NCBI GenBank assembly: GCA_017434845.1
Contig: JAFSGD010000060.1
Location: 1-64,000, forward strand
Origin: Clostridia bacterium
Lineage (GTDB): Bacteria > Bacillota > Clostridia > Oscillospirales > CAG-382
DNA: 64,000 nt
Direction: 5' to 3'
Positions 15,906-24,458 of this stretch are shown one piece after another. The position numbers and the translations under genes were made by a program. The first letter of the stretch is position 1. The number at the start of each line of letters is the position of its first letter. The notes below the pieces were generated by a model. It was not told where the DNA came from and searched no databases. It was given only the letters and a program-made list of their open reading frames with translations.

Positions 15906-17072
15906 CTATCCTGCACAAACCTGTTTGATAATTTCAAGCGCTTCTGTCAAAAGCTCGGTTTCGATATTAAGCGCGGGAAGCAATCTCAGCTTATCCTTCG
16001 CGGTGAGGCAAAGCACGCCGCGCTCGTTGCACTCGGCAACGACCTCTTTAACGGAGCGTTCGGTTTTAATGCCGATCATCAAGCCCATTCCGCTAACCGA
16101 TTCAATGCCCTTTGCGCCCGAAAGCGTTTTGAATACGAGCTCGCTTTTTGCTTTGACCGAAGCGAGAAATTCTTTATCAATGCGCGAAATAACGCTGTAT
16201 GCACCCGCACAGGCAATGGGGTTTCCGCCATAGGTTGAGCCATGGTCGCCAAATCCGAGCACGCTTTCGACCTTTTCGCCGAGCAGAGCCGCGCCAAGCG
16301 GAAGTCCGCCGCCCAAGCCCTTTGCGGTCGTTATTATATCGGGCATTATGCCATAGTTCATATATCCGTAAAGCTCGCCGGTTCTGCCGTTGCCGGTTTG
16401 AACCTCATCAACGATCAAAAGAATATCGTTTTCGGCGGCATATTCTGCAACCGAGGTTAAAAACTCTTTGTCAAGCGCGATAACACCGCCCTCGCCTTGA
16501 ACGCACTCGAGCATTATCGCCGCGATCTCGTTTTCGGACGCAAGCTTTTTCAAGGCTTCGAAATCGTTGGCGGGCGTGTGAAGAAAGCCATCGGTAAGCG
16601 GAAGGAAATCCTTATGGAAAACCTCCTGACCGGTTGCGGCAAGCGTTGTTACCGTTCTGCCGTGGAAGCTGTTGATAAGGGTTATTATCTTATAACAGCC
16701 GCTTCCCTTTTTTTGAGCCGCATATTTGCGCGCAACCTTAATGGCGCATTCGTCTGCCTCGGCGCCCGAGTTGCCGAAAAACACCTTTTTAAAGCCCGTT
16801 GCCTCACAGAGAAGCTCGGCAAGCTTAACGCAGGGTTCGGTATAATAAAGGTTAGACATATGCTGAACCTTATTAAGCTGTTCGCTTACGGCACCGACCC
16901 ATTCGGGATCGGAGATGCCGAAGCTTGTTACACCGATGCCCGAGCCCATATCGATATAGCGTTTTCCGTTTTCATCGAAAACAAGCGAGCCCTTGCCCGA
17001 AACTATCTCGATAGGAAATCGGTTATAGGTATTTGCGATATATTTTTTATCTTTTTCTTTAATTATGCTCAT
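15906..17072 (-). CDS. argD: Acetylornithine aminotransferase
   Basis: A 388-aa class III PLP aminotransferase converting N-acetylglutamate semialdehyde to N-acetylornithine. The PLP pocket is [18 protein letters not shown] holds the Asp for the pyridine nitrogen, and the Schiff-base Lys is in [11 protein letters not shown]. Full length. It lies 10 nt after argB, with SD GAGGATG. It ends with TAG within GGATAGGAG, the SD of argF. Confidence 0.95.
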   Translation of the reverse strand: MSIIKEKDKKYIANTYNRFPIEIVSGKGSLVFDENGKRYIDMGSGIGVTSFGISDPEWVGAVSEQLNKVQHMSNLYYTEPCVKLAELLCEATGFKKVFFGNSGAEADECAIKVARKYAAQKKGSGCYKIITLINSFHGRTVTTLAATGQEVFHKDFLPLTDGFLHTPANDFEALKKLASENEIAAIMLECVQGEGGVIALDKEFLTSVAEYAAENDILLIVDEVQTGNGRTGELYGYMNYGIMPDIITTAKGLGGGLPLGAALLGEKVESVLGFGDHGSTYGGNPIACAGAYSVISRIDKEFLASVKAKSELVFKTLSGAKGIESVSGMGLMIGIKTERSVKEVVAECNERGVLCLTAKDKLRLLPALNIETELLTEALEIIKQVCAG

Positions 17073-17082
17073 TTTTTCATCC

Positions 17083-17946
17083 TCAGCGGCTTACCATTGT
17101 ACCCGCACCCTCATCGGTAAGAAGCTCCATAAGAATGGAGTGGGGAACGCGTCCATCCATTATCGCAACGTTTTGAACGCCCTTTTGTAGCGCCTCGATA
17201 CAACAATCTATTTTGGGGATCATTCCGCCCGAAATAACGCCCTCTTCCTTAAGCTTTTCGGCTTCTTTTACGGTTATTTGCGGAATAAGCGTTGAAGGAT
17301 CGTCGCGGTCGCGAAGCACGCCCGTTATATCGGTCATCATAATAAGACGTTCGGATTCAAGAGCGCCCGCAATGTAAGCCGCGGCGGTATCGCCGTTGAT
17401 GTTATAGGTATTTCCCTCTTTATCACAGCCAACGGTTGAAACAACGGGAATATAGCCCTTTTCGAGCAGATCGTTAACGGGCGCGATGTTAATGTTGGTT
17501 ATCTTGCCGACGTAGCCGAGCTTTTTGTTCTTCATTTCGGCTTCGATCAGTCTGCCGTCCATGCCCGAAATGCCCATTGCCTTGCCGCCCTTCATTTCAA
17601 GAAGGTTAACAAGCGTTTTATTAACCTTGCCCGCAAGCACCATTTGAACTATATCAACGGTTTCTTTATCGGTAACGCGCAAGCCGTCGACAAATTCTGC
17701 CTTCTTGCCCAATCTGCCCATAAGCTCGCTTATTTCGGGGCCGCCGCCGTGAACGAGAACCACCTTAACACCGATAAGCCAAAGCAGAACGATATCTTCC
17801 ATTACCTGCTCTTTAAGGTGCTCGTTTACCATCGCGTTGCCGCCGTATTTAACAACAACGACCTTTCCCGTATATTGCTTTATATAAGGCAATGCCTGGG
17901 TTAAAACCTCGGCACGCTGTGCGTTTGAAAAATGGTTTGCTTCCAT
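17083..17946 (-). CDS. argB: Acetylglutamate kinase
   Basis: A 287-aa amino acid kinase that phosphorylates N-acetylglutamate; usually the arginine-feedback step. Key parts are VVVKYGGNAM, LVHGGGPEISELM, NINGDTAAAYIAGAL and the ATP-site LMMTDITGVL. The Met at 17946 with AAAGGAGACG upstream is chosen over a longer frame that would overlap argJ. The N-terminal HFSNAQRAEVLTQALPYI helix before the core is typical of the arginine-sensitive hexameric type (inference). Confidence 0.95.
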   Translation of the reverse strand: MEANHFSNAQRAEVLTQALPYIKQYTGKVVVVKYGGNAMVNEHLKEQVMEDIVLLWLIGVKVVLVHGGGPEISELMGRLGKKAEFVDGLRVTDKETVDIVQMVLAGKVNKTLVNLLEMKGGKAMGISGMDGRLIEAEMKNKKLGYVGKITNINIAPVNDLLEKGYIPVVSTVGCDKEGNTYNINGDTAAAYIAGALESERLIMMTDITGVLRDRDDPSTLIPQITVKEAEKLKEEGVISGGMIPKIDCCIEALQKGVQNVAIMDGRVPHSILMELLTDEGAGTMVSR

Positions 17947-17962
17947 GTTTCGTCTCCTTTGA

Positions 17963-19177
17963 TCAAGTGCGGTAATCGCCGTTGATCTTAACGTAATCAT
18001 AGGTAAGGTCGCATCCCCAAGCGGTTGCGGAAGCACCGCTTTCGCCGAGGGTTACGATAATTTCTATCTCGCGCTCGAGAAGGATCTCTTTCGCCTTTTC
18101 TTCAGAGAACTCAACGCCCGCGCCGTTGCGGCAGACCTCGATAATGCCCTTTGAGCTTTTGAACGAAACGCCGACGGCGTTAACGTCAACGTCAGCACCG
18201 CTATAGCCGATAGCGCAAAGAACTCTGCCCCAGTTTGCATCGGCACCAAACATTGCGGCTTTGAGAAGGCTTGAGCAAATAACGCTTTTTGCAACGGTTT
18301 TTGCCGTTTTAATATCCTTTGCGCCCGAAACCGAGCATTCAAGCAGCTTGGTTGCGCCTTCACCGTCGCCCGCGATCATGCGGCAAAGGTGAACCGTAAC
18401 GGTGTTAAGCGCTTTCATAAAGGTTGCAAAGTCTTCGTTTTCGCTATCAATGCATTCGTTGCCCGCAAGGCCGTTTGCGAGAACCACAACCATATCGTTG
18501 GTTGAGGTATCACCATCGACGCTTACCATATTGAAGGTATCGGCGATGTCGCTTGAAAGTGCCTTTTGAAGCATTTCGGGCGAGATAGCCGCATCGGTGG
18601 TTATGAAAACGAGCATGGTTGCCATGTTGGGATGTATCATTCCGCTTCCCTTGGCAATACCGCCGATCTTGCAGATCTTTCCGCCGAGCTCAAATTCAAC
18701 GGCGACCTCTTTTTTAACGGTATCGGTGGTCATTATTCCCTCTGCTGCGGCATCGCCGCCGTTTTCGGAAAGACCGCTTGCAAGCTCGCTCATGCCCGAA
18801 GCAATGGGAGCTATATCGAGCGGCTGACCGATAACACCCGTTGAAGCAACAACAACGTCGGTGCTGTCTATCGAAAGCTCTTTTCCGACAAGCGCACACA
18901 TTTGCTCGGCGATCTCTTCTCCGCCCGCGTTGCAGGTGTTTGCGTTGCCGCTGTTGCAAATTATTGCCTGCGCATAGCCGTTTGCAATATTTCTTTTGGT
19001 TACGGCAAGAGGCGCACCCTTAACGAGATTGGTCGTATAAACTGCCGCCGCAGATGCCTTTGATTCGCTGATGATAAGCGAAAGGTCGCGCTTCGTGCGG
19101 TTTTTGCGGATTCCGCAATGTATTCCGTTGGCTTTAAAGCCCTTTGCGGCACAAACGCCGCCTTCTGTTATCTTCAT
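17963..19177 (-). CDS. argJ: Bifunctional glutamate N-acetyltransferase/amino-acid acetyltransferase
   Basis: A 404-aa ornithine acetyltransferase of the cyclic arginine pathway: it moves acetyl from N-acetylornithine to glutamate. GSGMIHPNMATML contains the Ala-Thr autocleavage site whose Thr is the nucleophile of the beta chain. The C-terminus GCDLTYDYVKINGDYRT is typical. There is no argA in the window; whether this ArgJ also uses acetyl-CoA cannot be read from sequence. SD TAGGAG overlaps the argC stop. Confidence 0.95.
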   Translation of the reverse strand: MKITEGGVCAAKGFKANGIHCGIRKNRTKRDLSLIISESKASAAAVYTTNLVKGAPLAVTKRNIANGYAQAIICNSGNANTCNAGGEEIAEQMCALVGKELSIDSTDVVVASTGVIGQPLDIAPIASGMSELASGLSENGGDAAAEGIMTTDTVKKEVAVEFELGGKICKIGGIAKGSGMIHPNMATMLVFITTDAAISPEMLQKALSSDIADTFNMVSVDGDTSTNDMVVVLANGLAGNECIDSENEDFATFMKALNTVTVHLCRMIAGDGEGATKLLECSVSGAKDIKTAKTVAKSVICSSLLKAAMFGADANWGRVLCAIGYSGADVDVNAVGVSFKSSKGIIEVCRNGAGVEFSEEKAKEILLEREIEIIVTLGESGASATAWGCDLTYDYVKINGDYRT

Positions 19178-19185
19178 GCTAACTC

Positions 19186-20115
19186 CTATATATCCAAGCC
19201 TTCGGCTTCGTTTGCGCCGAGAAGAATGTTCATGTTTTGTATTGCCGCACCCGAAGCGCCTTTGCCGAGGTTATCAAAGCGAGAAACGAGAATTATACGG
19301 TCTTCGTTGCCGTTAACGGTGATTTCCATATCGTCTCTTCCCGAAAAGGCGGAAGCCGACATGAAGCCCGATTCATCGGCGTTTGCGTTAAAGCGGACAA
19401 GGCCGTTTTGGTAATAATTCGAATAAATTTCGGCTATATCGCTTATGCCGCCCTTTATTTGATCGGCGAACAGCGAGACTGTTACCTCCATACCCGAATA
19501 AAAGCTTGCAACTATCGGGCAGAAAACGGGAAGGTTATAAAGCGAGCAGACCGCCGACATTTCTTTTAAATGCTTGTGCTGTTGAGAAAGCGCATACATT
19601 CTCGGTGCTTCGAGAAGCGGGTTGCGCTCGGGAGATTCATATTCGGCAATCATTTTCTTGCCGCCGCCCGAATAGCCCGTCAACGAGAAGCAGGAAAGCT
19701 TTTCGTTGTTCTTAATAAGCCCTGCTCTTACCAACGGCTCAACAAGCGCAACGAATCCGCTTGCATGACAGCCGGGGTTTGCGATGCGTTTGGAATTTTT
19801 TATCTTTTCGCGGTTTGATCCGCCGCAAAGCTCGGGAAAGCCATAGCTCCAATCGGGGTTGGTTCGATGGGCGGTTGAGGTATCGATTATTGCGGTGTTT
19901 GGGTTTTCAACCAGCGAGACCGCCTCGATCGCCGCCGCATCGGGCAGGCATAGAAACGCGATATCGGCGCTGTTAAGTGCTTCCCGACGCGCTTCGGTAT
20001 CCTTTCGGAGCGCTTCGGAAAGGATCAAAAGCTCGATATCCTTTCGGTTCGAAAGGCGTTCATATATTCGCAATCCCGTGGTTCCGGCACTGCCGTCGAT
20101 AAATACTTTTGTCAT
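19186..20115 (-). CDS. argC: N-acetyl-gamma-glutamyl-phosphate reductase, short (type 2) form
   Basis: A 309-aa NADPH-dependent reductase. The Rossmann motif DGSAGTTGLRIYERL is at the N-terminus, the catalytic Cys is in NPGCHASGF, and the product-binding LTGYSGGGKKMI follows. Its length (~310 aa) is that of the short type 2 ArgC rather than the ~345-aa type 1 form. The start overlaps the argH stop by 4 nt. It ends with TAG inside the argJ SD. Confidence 0.94.
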   Translation of the reverse strand: MTKVFIDGSAGTTGLRIYERLSNRKDIELLILSEALRKDTEARREALNSADIAFLCLPDAAAIEAVSLVENPNTAIIDTSTAHRTNPDWSYGFPELCGGSNREKIKNSKRIANPGCHASGFVALVEPLVRAGLIKNNEKLSCFSLTGYSGGGKKMIAEYESPERNPLLEAPRMYALSQQHKHLKEMSAVCSLYNLPVFCPIVASFYSGMEVTVSLFADQIKGGISDIAEIYSNYYQNGLVRFNANADESGFMSASAFSGRDDMEITVNGNEDRIILVSRFDNLGKGASGAAIQNMNILLGANEAEGLDI

Positions 20116-21491
20116 TTTGAAAGCTCCGATTCAACAAATTCGATCTGTTTTTCGGCGGATTCAAGCGAGGTTCCGCCAACCGAAATACGCTTTGCAACAC
20201 AGGTTTCAAGCGATATTTCGTTATAAATATCATCTTCGAAAAGCTCGGAAAACGCTTTGTATTCTTCGATCGGAAGCGTTTCGAGAACCAGCTTTTCGGA
20301 AATGCATTTTGCAACTATCGTGCCCGATATCTTATATGCCGAACGGAAGGGCATTCCCTTTTTGACAAGATAATCGGCAAGGTCGGTTGCGTTTATAAAG
20401 CCCTCTTGGGCGGCTTTTTTCATATTTTCGGGAATAACCCTCATGGTTGCGATCATCGGCGCGGCGATGCCGAGGCACATTTTAACCGTATCTACCGCAT
20501 CGAAAACGCTTTCTTTATCCTCCTGCATATCCTTGTTATAAGCAAGCGGAAGACCCTTAAGCGTTGTTAAAAGCGCGATCATATCGCCATAGACTCTTCC
20601 CGTTTTGCCGCGGATAAGCTCTGCCATATCGGGATTTTTCTTTTGAGGCATTATCGAAGAGCCCGTGGTGTAGGCATCGGAAAGCTCAACGAACTTGAAT
20701 TCCCAGCTCGACCAAAGAATTATTTCTTCGCTTAGGCGTGAAAGATGCATCATAAGGATCGAACAGCAATTCATAAACTCAACGCAGAAATCGCGGTCGG
20801 AAACACCGTCGATGCTGTTGAGGCAGATATCCGAAAAGCCGAGCTTCTCGGCCTCGAAATAGCGGTCGGTGTCATAGGTCGTTCCCGCAAGAGCGCAACA
20901 GCCGATGGGAGAAACATTCATGCGGGCTTTCATATCGGAAAAGCGGCTTATATCGCGCAGAAGCATCATGCAATAAGCCAAAAGATGATGCGCAAAGGTT
21001 ATGGGCTGTGCACGCTGAAGGTGGGTGTAGCCCGGCATTATGGTCTGCTTGTTATCCTTCGCGACCGAAACAAGCGCGCCGACAACCTCTTTGATAAGCG
21101 CAACGACCTCGTCGGTCTCCTTGCGAAGATTCATTCTGAGATCAAGCGCAACCTGATCATTTCGGCTTCGCGCGGTGTGAAGCTTTTTGCCGACGTCGCC
21201 CAAGCGCTCGGTCAGCACCTGCTCGACAAACATATGAATATCCTCGCATTCGAGATTGATCTCAAGTGCGCCCGATTCGATATCGGCAAGAATTGCACCC
21301 AAGCCGTCGATCAAAGCCTCGGCTTCGCTTTGCTCAATAATGCCCTTTGCACCGAGCATTGCGGCGTGCGCCATGCTGCCCTCGATATCCTCGCGGTACA
21401 TTCTTTGATCGAAGCGGATAGATGAATTGAAATCGTCTGCAAGCTTATCGGTTGCTCCGGCGGTTCTGCCCGCCCACATTTTAACAGCCAT
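20112..21491 (-). CDS. argH: Argininosuccinate lyase
   Basis: A 459-aa enzyme splitting argininosuccinate to arginine and fumarate. The fumarase/aspartase superfamily signature GSSIMPQKKNPD is present, as are the substrate-binding TARSRNDQ and GYTHLQRAQP. The start at 21491 (MAVKMWAGR) has GGAG upstream. It is separated from argG by 135 nt that contain a strong hairpin, so argH and the genes below may be expressed at a different level from argG. Confidence 0.96.
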   Translation of the reverse strand: MAVKMWAGRTAGATDKLADDFNSSIRFDQRMYREDIEGSMAHAAMLGAKGIIEQSEAEALIDGLGAILADIESGALEINLECEDIHMFVEQVLTERLGDVGKKLHTARSRNDQVALDLRMNLRKETDEVVALIKEVVGALVSVAKDNKQTIMPGYTHLQRAQPITFAHHLLAYCMMLLRDISRFSDMKARMNVSPIGCCALAGTTYDTDRYFEAEKLGFSDICLNSIDGVSDRDFCVEFMNCCSILMMHLSRLSEEIILWSSWEFKFVELSDAYTTGSSIMPQKKNPDMAELIRGKTGRVYGDMIALLTTLKGLPLAYNKDMQEDKESVFDAVDTVKMCLGIAAPMIATMRVIPENMKKAAQEGFINATDLADYLVKKGMPFRSAYKISGTIVAKCISEKLVLETLPIEEYKAFSELFEDDIYNEISLETCVAKRISVGGTSLESAEKQIEFVESELSK

Positions 21492-21561
21492 AATTTTTCT
21501 CCAAACGCGCAAAATAAATCACTTTGCGCGAAAATTCAAGGTTTTTTCTTATCTTTCAAGA

Positions 21562-21600
21562 AACAATGAAGAACGGCGATAACGTCGTTCTTCGTTGTTT
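21562..21600 (-). terminator. Hairpin between argG and argH
   Basis: AACAACGAAGAACGACG pairs, with wobbles, with CGCCGTTCTTCATTGTT on the minus strand and is followed by TCTT. It is likely a partial terminator or processing site that lowers transcription from argG into argHCJBDF. Confidence 0.65.
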
Positions 21601-21626
21601 TATTTTGCGTTTTTTGAATTTAAAGC

Positions 21627-22841
21627 TTATTTACCGTCTACTATAGCCTGAACCTTAATGGGAAGACCGAAGAGGTTGATGAAGCCCTCGGCATCCTTTT
21701 GGTTATAATCGCTTTCGCCGAAGGTTGCGATCTCTTCGCTGTAAAGCGAATATTCGCTCCAAACGCCTGCGTTGATCATGTTGCCCTTATAAAGCTTGAG
21801 GCGAACCTTGCCGGTTACGCGCTCTTGGGTTTTATCAACGAACGCGCTGAGAGCCTCGCGGAGAGGAGTGAACCACTGACCGTTATAAACAAGCTCTGCA
21901 AAGGTTATGGAAAGCTTCTGCTTTTCGTGCATGGTCATCTTATCAAGGCAGATCTGCTCGAGAACGCTGTGAGCCTTATAAAGAATAGCTCCGCCGGGGG
22001 TTTCATAAACGCCGCGGCACTTCATGCCGACAAGACGGTTTTCGACAATATCGAGAATACCGATGCCGTTTTCACCGCCGAGCTTGTTGAGGGCGAGAAT
22101 GATCTCTTTTGCGGACATCTTATTGCCATCGAGCGCAACGGGAATACCCTTATCGAATTCGAGCTCGATATAGGTGGGCTTATCGGGAGCCTGAAGGGGC
22201 GAAACGCCCATTTCGAGGAAGCCTTCTTTTTCATAGAGAGGCTCGTTGCCGGTATCTTCAAGGTCCATGCCCTCGTGAGAAAGGTGCCAAAGGTTTTTAT
22301 CCTTGGAATAGTTGGTTTCGCGGTTGATCTTGAGAGGGATGTTATGCGCTTCGGCATATTCGATCTCTTCCTCACGGGATTTGATATCCCATTCACGCCA
22401 AGGAGCGATAATGGGCATATTGGGAGCGAAGTGCTTTATGCCAAGCTCGAAGCGAACCTGGTCGTTGCCCTTGCCGGTGCAGCCGTGAGCGATAGCGTCG
22501 GCACCCTCCTTGAGAGCAACCTCAACAAGCGCCTTTGCAATGCAGGGACGTGCATGGCTGGTGCCGAGAAGATATTCTTCGTAAACCGCGCCTGCCTTCA
22601 TTGTGGGGATGATGAAATCATCAACGTATTCATCGGTGAGATCGAGAACGTAAAGCTTCGAAGCACCTGTCTTTATAGCCTTTTCTTCAAGACCGTCGAG
22701 CTCATCTGCCTGACCGACGTTTGCGGCAACGGCGATAACCTCGCAGTTATTGTAGTTTTCTTTAAGCCAAGGAATGATTATAGAGGTATCGAGACCGCCC
22801 GAATAGGCGAGAACGACCTTTTTTATGTTTTCTTTGTTCAT
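21627..22841 (-). CDS. argG: Argininosuccinate synthase
   Basis: A 404-aa ATP-dependent enzyme joining citrulline and aspartate. The PP-loop [12 protein letters not shown] is at residues 9-20; the later [22 protein letters not shown] and GRRETN-region blocks are conserved. The start at 22841 ([10 protein letters not shown]) with GGAGG upstream is preferred; the longer frame runs through the promoter. It is the first gene of the arg cluster, with a strong promoter and palindromic boxes upstream. Confidence 0.96.
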   Translation of the reverse strand: MNKENIKKVVLAYSGGLDTSIIIPWLKENYNNCEVIAVAANVGQADELDGLEEKAIKTGASKLYVLDLTDEYVDDFIIPTMKAGAVYEEYLLGTSHARPCIAKALVEVALKEGADAIAHGCTGKGNDQVRFELGIKHFAPNMPIIAPWREWDIKSREEEIEYAEAHNIPLKINRETNYSKDKNLWHLSHEGMDLEDTGNEPLYEKEGFLEMGVSPLQAPDKPTYIELEFDKGIPVALDGNKMSAKEIILALNKLGGENGIGILDIVENRLVGMKCRGVYETPGGAILYKAHSVLEQICLDKMTMHEKQKLSITFAELVYNGQWFTPLREALSAFVDKTQERVTGKVRLKLYKGNMINAGVWSEYSLYSEEIATFGESDYNQKDAEGFINLFGLPIKVQAIVDGK

Positions 22842-22884
22842 GGTTTTATGCCTCCGAAATAATGTTTTTTCATTTTGCGTTTGT

Positions 22885-22913
22885 ATTATAAACCCGCATA
22901 CCGTGAAAGTCAA
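22885..22913 (-). promoter_or_regulatory. Promoter of the arg operon
   Basis: On the minus strand: TTGACT, 17-nt spacer, TATAAT, 43 nt before the argG ATG. Confidence 0.8.
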
Positions 22914-22963
22914 TAGCAAAAATGATAAATTATTCAATTTTTTGGCGTTTTTCTTGTGTAAAT

Positions 22964-23022
22964 GTGTATACACCTCTGCATATTATGCATAAAAATGCAG
23001 TTTATACATAAAATTCTGTATA
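22964..23022. promoter_or_regulatory. Cluster of palindromes upstream of argG, candidate ArgR boxes
   Basis: Four AT-rich palindromes lie in 59 bp: GTGTATACAC (22964-22973), TGCATATTATGCA (22977-22989), TGCATAAAAATGCA (22986-22999) and TATACATAAAATTCTGTATA (23003-23022). The third resembles a Gram-positive ArgR box. They sit 50-110 bp upstream of the -35, so another promoter or looping may be involved. Confidence 0.55.
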
Positions 23023-23074
23023 TTTTCGTTTTTATACTCAAAAGCACCGCAAAAAAGCGTATATATTTATTATG

Positions 23075-23104
23075 AAAAAAGAACCGGGCATGTCGCTCGG
23101 CTCT
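23075..23104 (-). terminator. Terminator of the DUF5067 gene
   Basis: On the minus strand AGAGCCGAGC pairs, with a wobble and a mismatch, with GCCCGGTTCT, followed by TTTTTTC. Confidence 0.75.
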
Positions 23105-23125
23105 TGTGCTTTTTCAAAATTGGTT

Positions 23126-23692
23126 CTATTTAATTTTGAAGGTTTTTTTCAGGATTTTATCATCGAAGCTGAAAAATTCTTTAATTTCAACCTCTATATC
23201 AGTTGAAGAATCATTAAGCTCATAAGCCACTTCAACTTCAATAGAAGCGCCTTTTTTAATTTCTTTCGTCTGATTATCTGCGCTGTATTTTTCGGAATCC
23301 TTCAAAATATACGCTTCGTTCAATCCTACTCCATCTTGATAAACGTTCTCGTCAAACGCAACGTAAAACGCCACCGCATCATCGTTGGATACGTTAGTAA
23401 AAATATACTTAACTATAACCGCATCCTTGTTGTCATAGGTTTTTGCCAATCGGCAACTATCGATAACAACCGAGTAATCACCGAGTCTGTTTTTTTCTTC
23501 CTCCGTCTCTTCTTTTTCCGCTTCGCCCACGCTGATTGCATTATCTTTGGATTCGGATTTGGATCCGCTACCTACGTTGCCGACGCCTTGGTCGGCAACC
23601 GAAGTGTCATTACCGCTTTCTGTACTCGCTAATGCAAAAATCGAAAATACCACAACCAACAAGCATGCCAAAATAATATTAATGTTTTTCAT
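23126..23692 (-). CDS. Exported DUF5067-like protein
   Basis: A 188-aa protein. Residues 1-23 form a signal peptide (IILACLLVVVFSIFALA) without a clear lipobox at the cleavage site. A low-complexity Gly/Ser/Glu linker to about residue 68 is followed by a ~120-aa immunoglobulin-like domain (DYSVVIDSCRLAKTYDNKDA; VKYIFTNVSNDDAVAFYV; VYQDGVGLNEAYI; IKKGASIEVEVAYEL). This resembles DUF5067/DUF4352, extracellular domains of unknown role in Bacillota. Its start lies 14 nt inside the membrane protein gene upstream, so the two are co-translated. Confidence 0.8.
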   Translation of the reverse strand: MKNINIILACLLVVVFSIFALASTESGNDTSVADQGVGNVGSGSKSESKDNAISVGEAEKEETEEEKNRLGDYSVVIDSCRLAKTYDNKDAVIVKYIFTNVSNDDAVAFYVAFDENVYQDGVGLNEAYILKDSEKYSADNQTKEIKKGASIEVEVAYELNDSSTDIEVEIKEFFSFDDKILKKTFKIK

Positions 23693-24098
23693 GAGTCTTC
23701 TCCTTTATGTTAATGATAAAAGCAAATAAAGCTGCCAACAAATACATAATCACATCCAAAAAATCCGCCGTGCCTCCAACAAATCCCTCATATTGCAAGA
23801 CCTCCCAAGCGATTCCACATAGCAGTGATACCGAACAGCACGTTGCACGTTCCTTGATTTCGGAATCGAACAACGCAATCAGCGCGCATGCTAATGAAAA
23901 CCCCCACAAAAAATCCAAAAAATAGAAGTTCAGAAAATCGCTGAAATGCGGATGCAATTTTTCGCGCAAATAAAGGATTGAGCACATTCCATTGAAAGCC
24001 TTCGCTATATATGAATCGGCACGAAAAAGCACATAAAACGCGCCGCCCGCAACAAGAGAAAGCACACTCAACAAAACATTTACTGATTTTTTCGACAT
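23679..24098 (-). CDS. Small polytopic membrane protein, VanZ-like look
   Basis: A 139-aa protein with about four hydrophobic segments (SVNVLLSVLSLVAGGAFYVLF; YFLDFLWGFSLACALIAL; CCSVSLLCGIAWEVLQY; ADFLDVIMYLLAALFAFII). The GTADFLDVIMYLLAA stretch recalls the DxxD-containing last helices of VanZ-like or related small membrane families, but this is a weak resemblance and no function is claimed. It is the first gene of a two-gene operon with a consensus promoter carrying an embedded palindrome. Confidence 0.75.
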   Translation of the reverse strand: MSKKSVNVLLSVLSLVAGGAFYVLFRADSYIAKAFNGMCSILYLREKLHPHFSDFLNFYFLDFLWGFSLACALIALFDSEIKERATCCSVSLLCGIAWEVLQYEGFVGGTADFLDVIMYLLAALFAFIINIKEKTHEKH

Positions 24099-24118
24099 AA
24101 TTACTTCTCCTGTTTATC

Positions 24119-24147
24119 ATTATAGTCATAATTATGACTATTGTCAA
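24119..24147 (-). promoter_or_regulatory. Full-consensus promoter with an operator filling its spacer
   Basis: Minus strand: TTGACA, 17 nt, TATAAT. The 17-nt spacer together with flanking bases is the perfect 20-bp palindrome ATAGTCATAATTATGACTAT (24122-24141). A protein bound there would block RNA polymerase completely. Confidence 0.9.
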
Positions 24148-24169
24148 TATAAATAAACGCATTTATGCT
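24141..24169 (+). promoter_or_regulatory. Divergent promoter of the XRE regulator
   Basis: Plus strand: TTGTCA, 17 nt, TATGCT. Its -35 overlaps the -35 of the opposite promoter and touches the palindrome, so one operator could control both directions. The transcript would start about at the SD of the regulator. Confidence 0.65.
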
Positions 24170-24191
24170 AATAATAAAGGCGGTGATGCTG

Positions 24192-24407
24192 TTGATAAGT
24201 TATGAACCTTTTTGGAAAACCCTAAAAAGAAAAAATATTTCGACCTATATGTTAATTAACAAATATAACATCAGTAGTGCCACCATCGACCGTATGAAAA
24301 AAGGCAACGGCATCAGCACAATGAAAATAGATGATTTTTGCCGTATTCTCGATTGCGGAGTTTCGGATATAATCGAATATCTCGACGATGATGAAGTTGA
24401 TGCATAA
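24192..24407 (+). CDS. Small XRE-type HTH regulator
   Basis: A 71-aa single-domain Cro/CI-type DNA-binding protein: YEPFWKTLKRKNISTYMLINKYNISSATIDRM has the helix-turn-helix with NISSATIDRMKKG as recognition region, then DDFCRILDCGVSDIIEYL, the usual end of this short YozG-like group. The TTG at 24192 has AAAGGCGGTG ending 6 nt upstream and fits the promoter. The ATG at 24186 has no room for an SD. It probably binds the 20-bp palindrome between it and the membrane-protein operon (inference). Confidence 0.88.
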   Translation: MISYEPFWKTLKRKNISTYMLINKYNISSATIDRMKKGNGISTMKIDDFCRILDCGVSDIIEYLDDDEVDA

Positions 24408-24411
24408 CGAC

Positions 24412-24451
24412 AAAAAAAACCATGCTTTCAAAACGAAAGCATGGTTTTTTT
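24412..24451. terminator. Bidirectional terminator
   Basis: AAAACCATGCTTTC pairs with GAAAGCATGGTTTT, with A and T runs on the two sides. It serves both the XRE gene and the convergent SPFH gene. Confidence 0.88.
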
Positions 24452-24458
24452 GTTAAAA

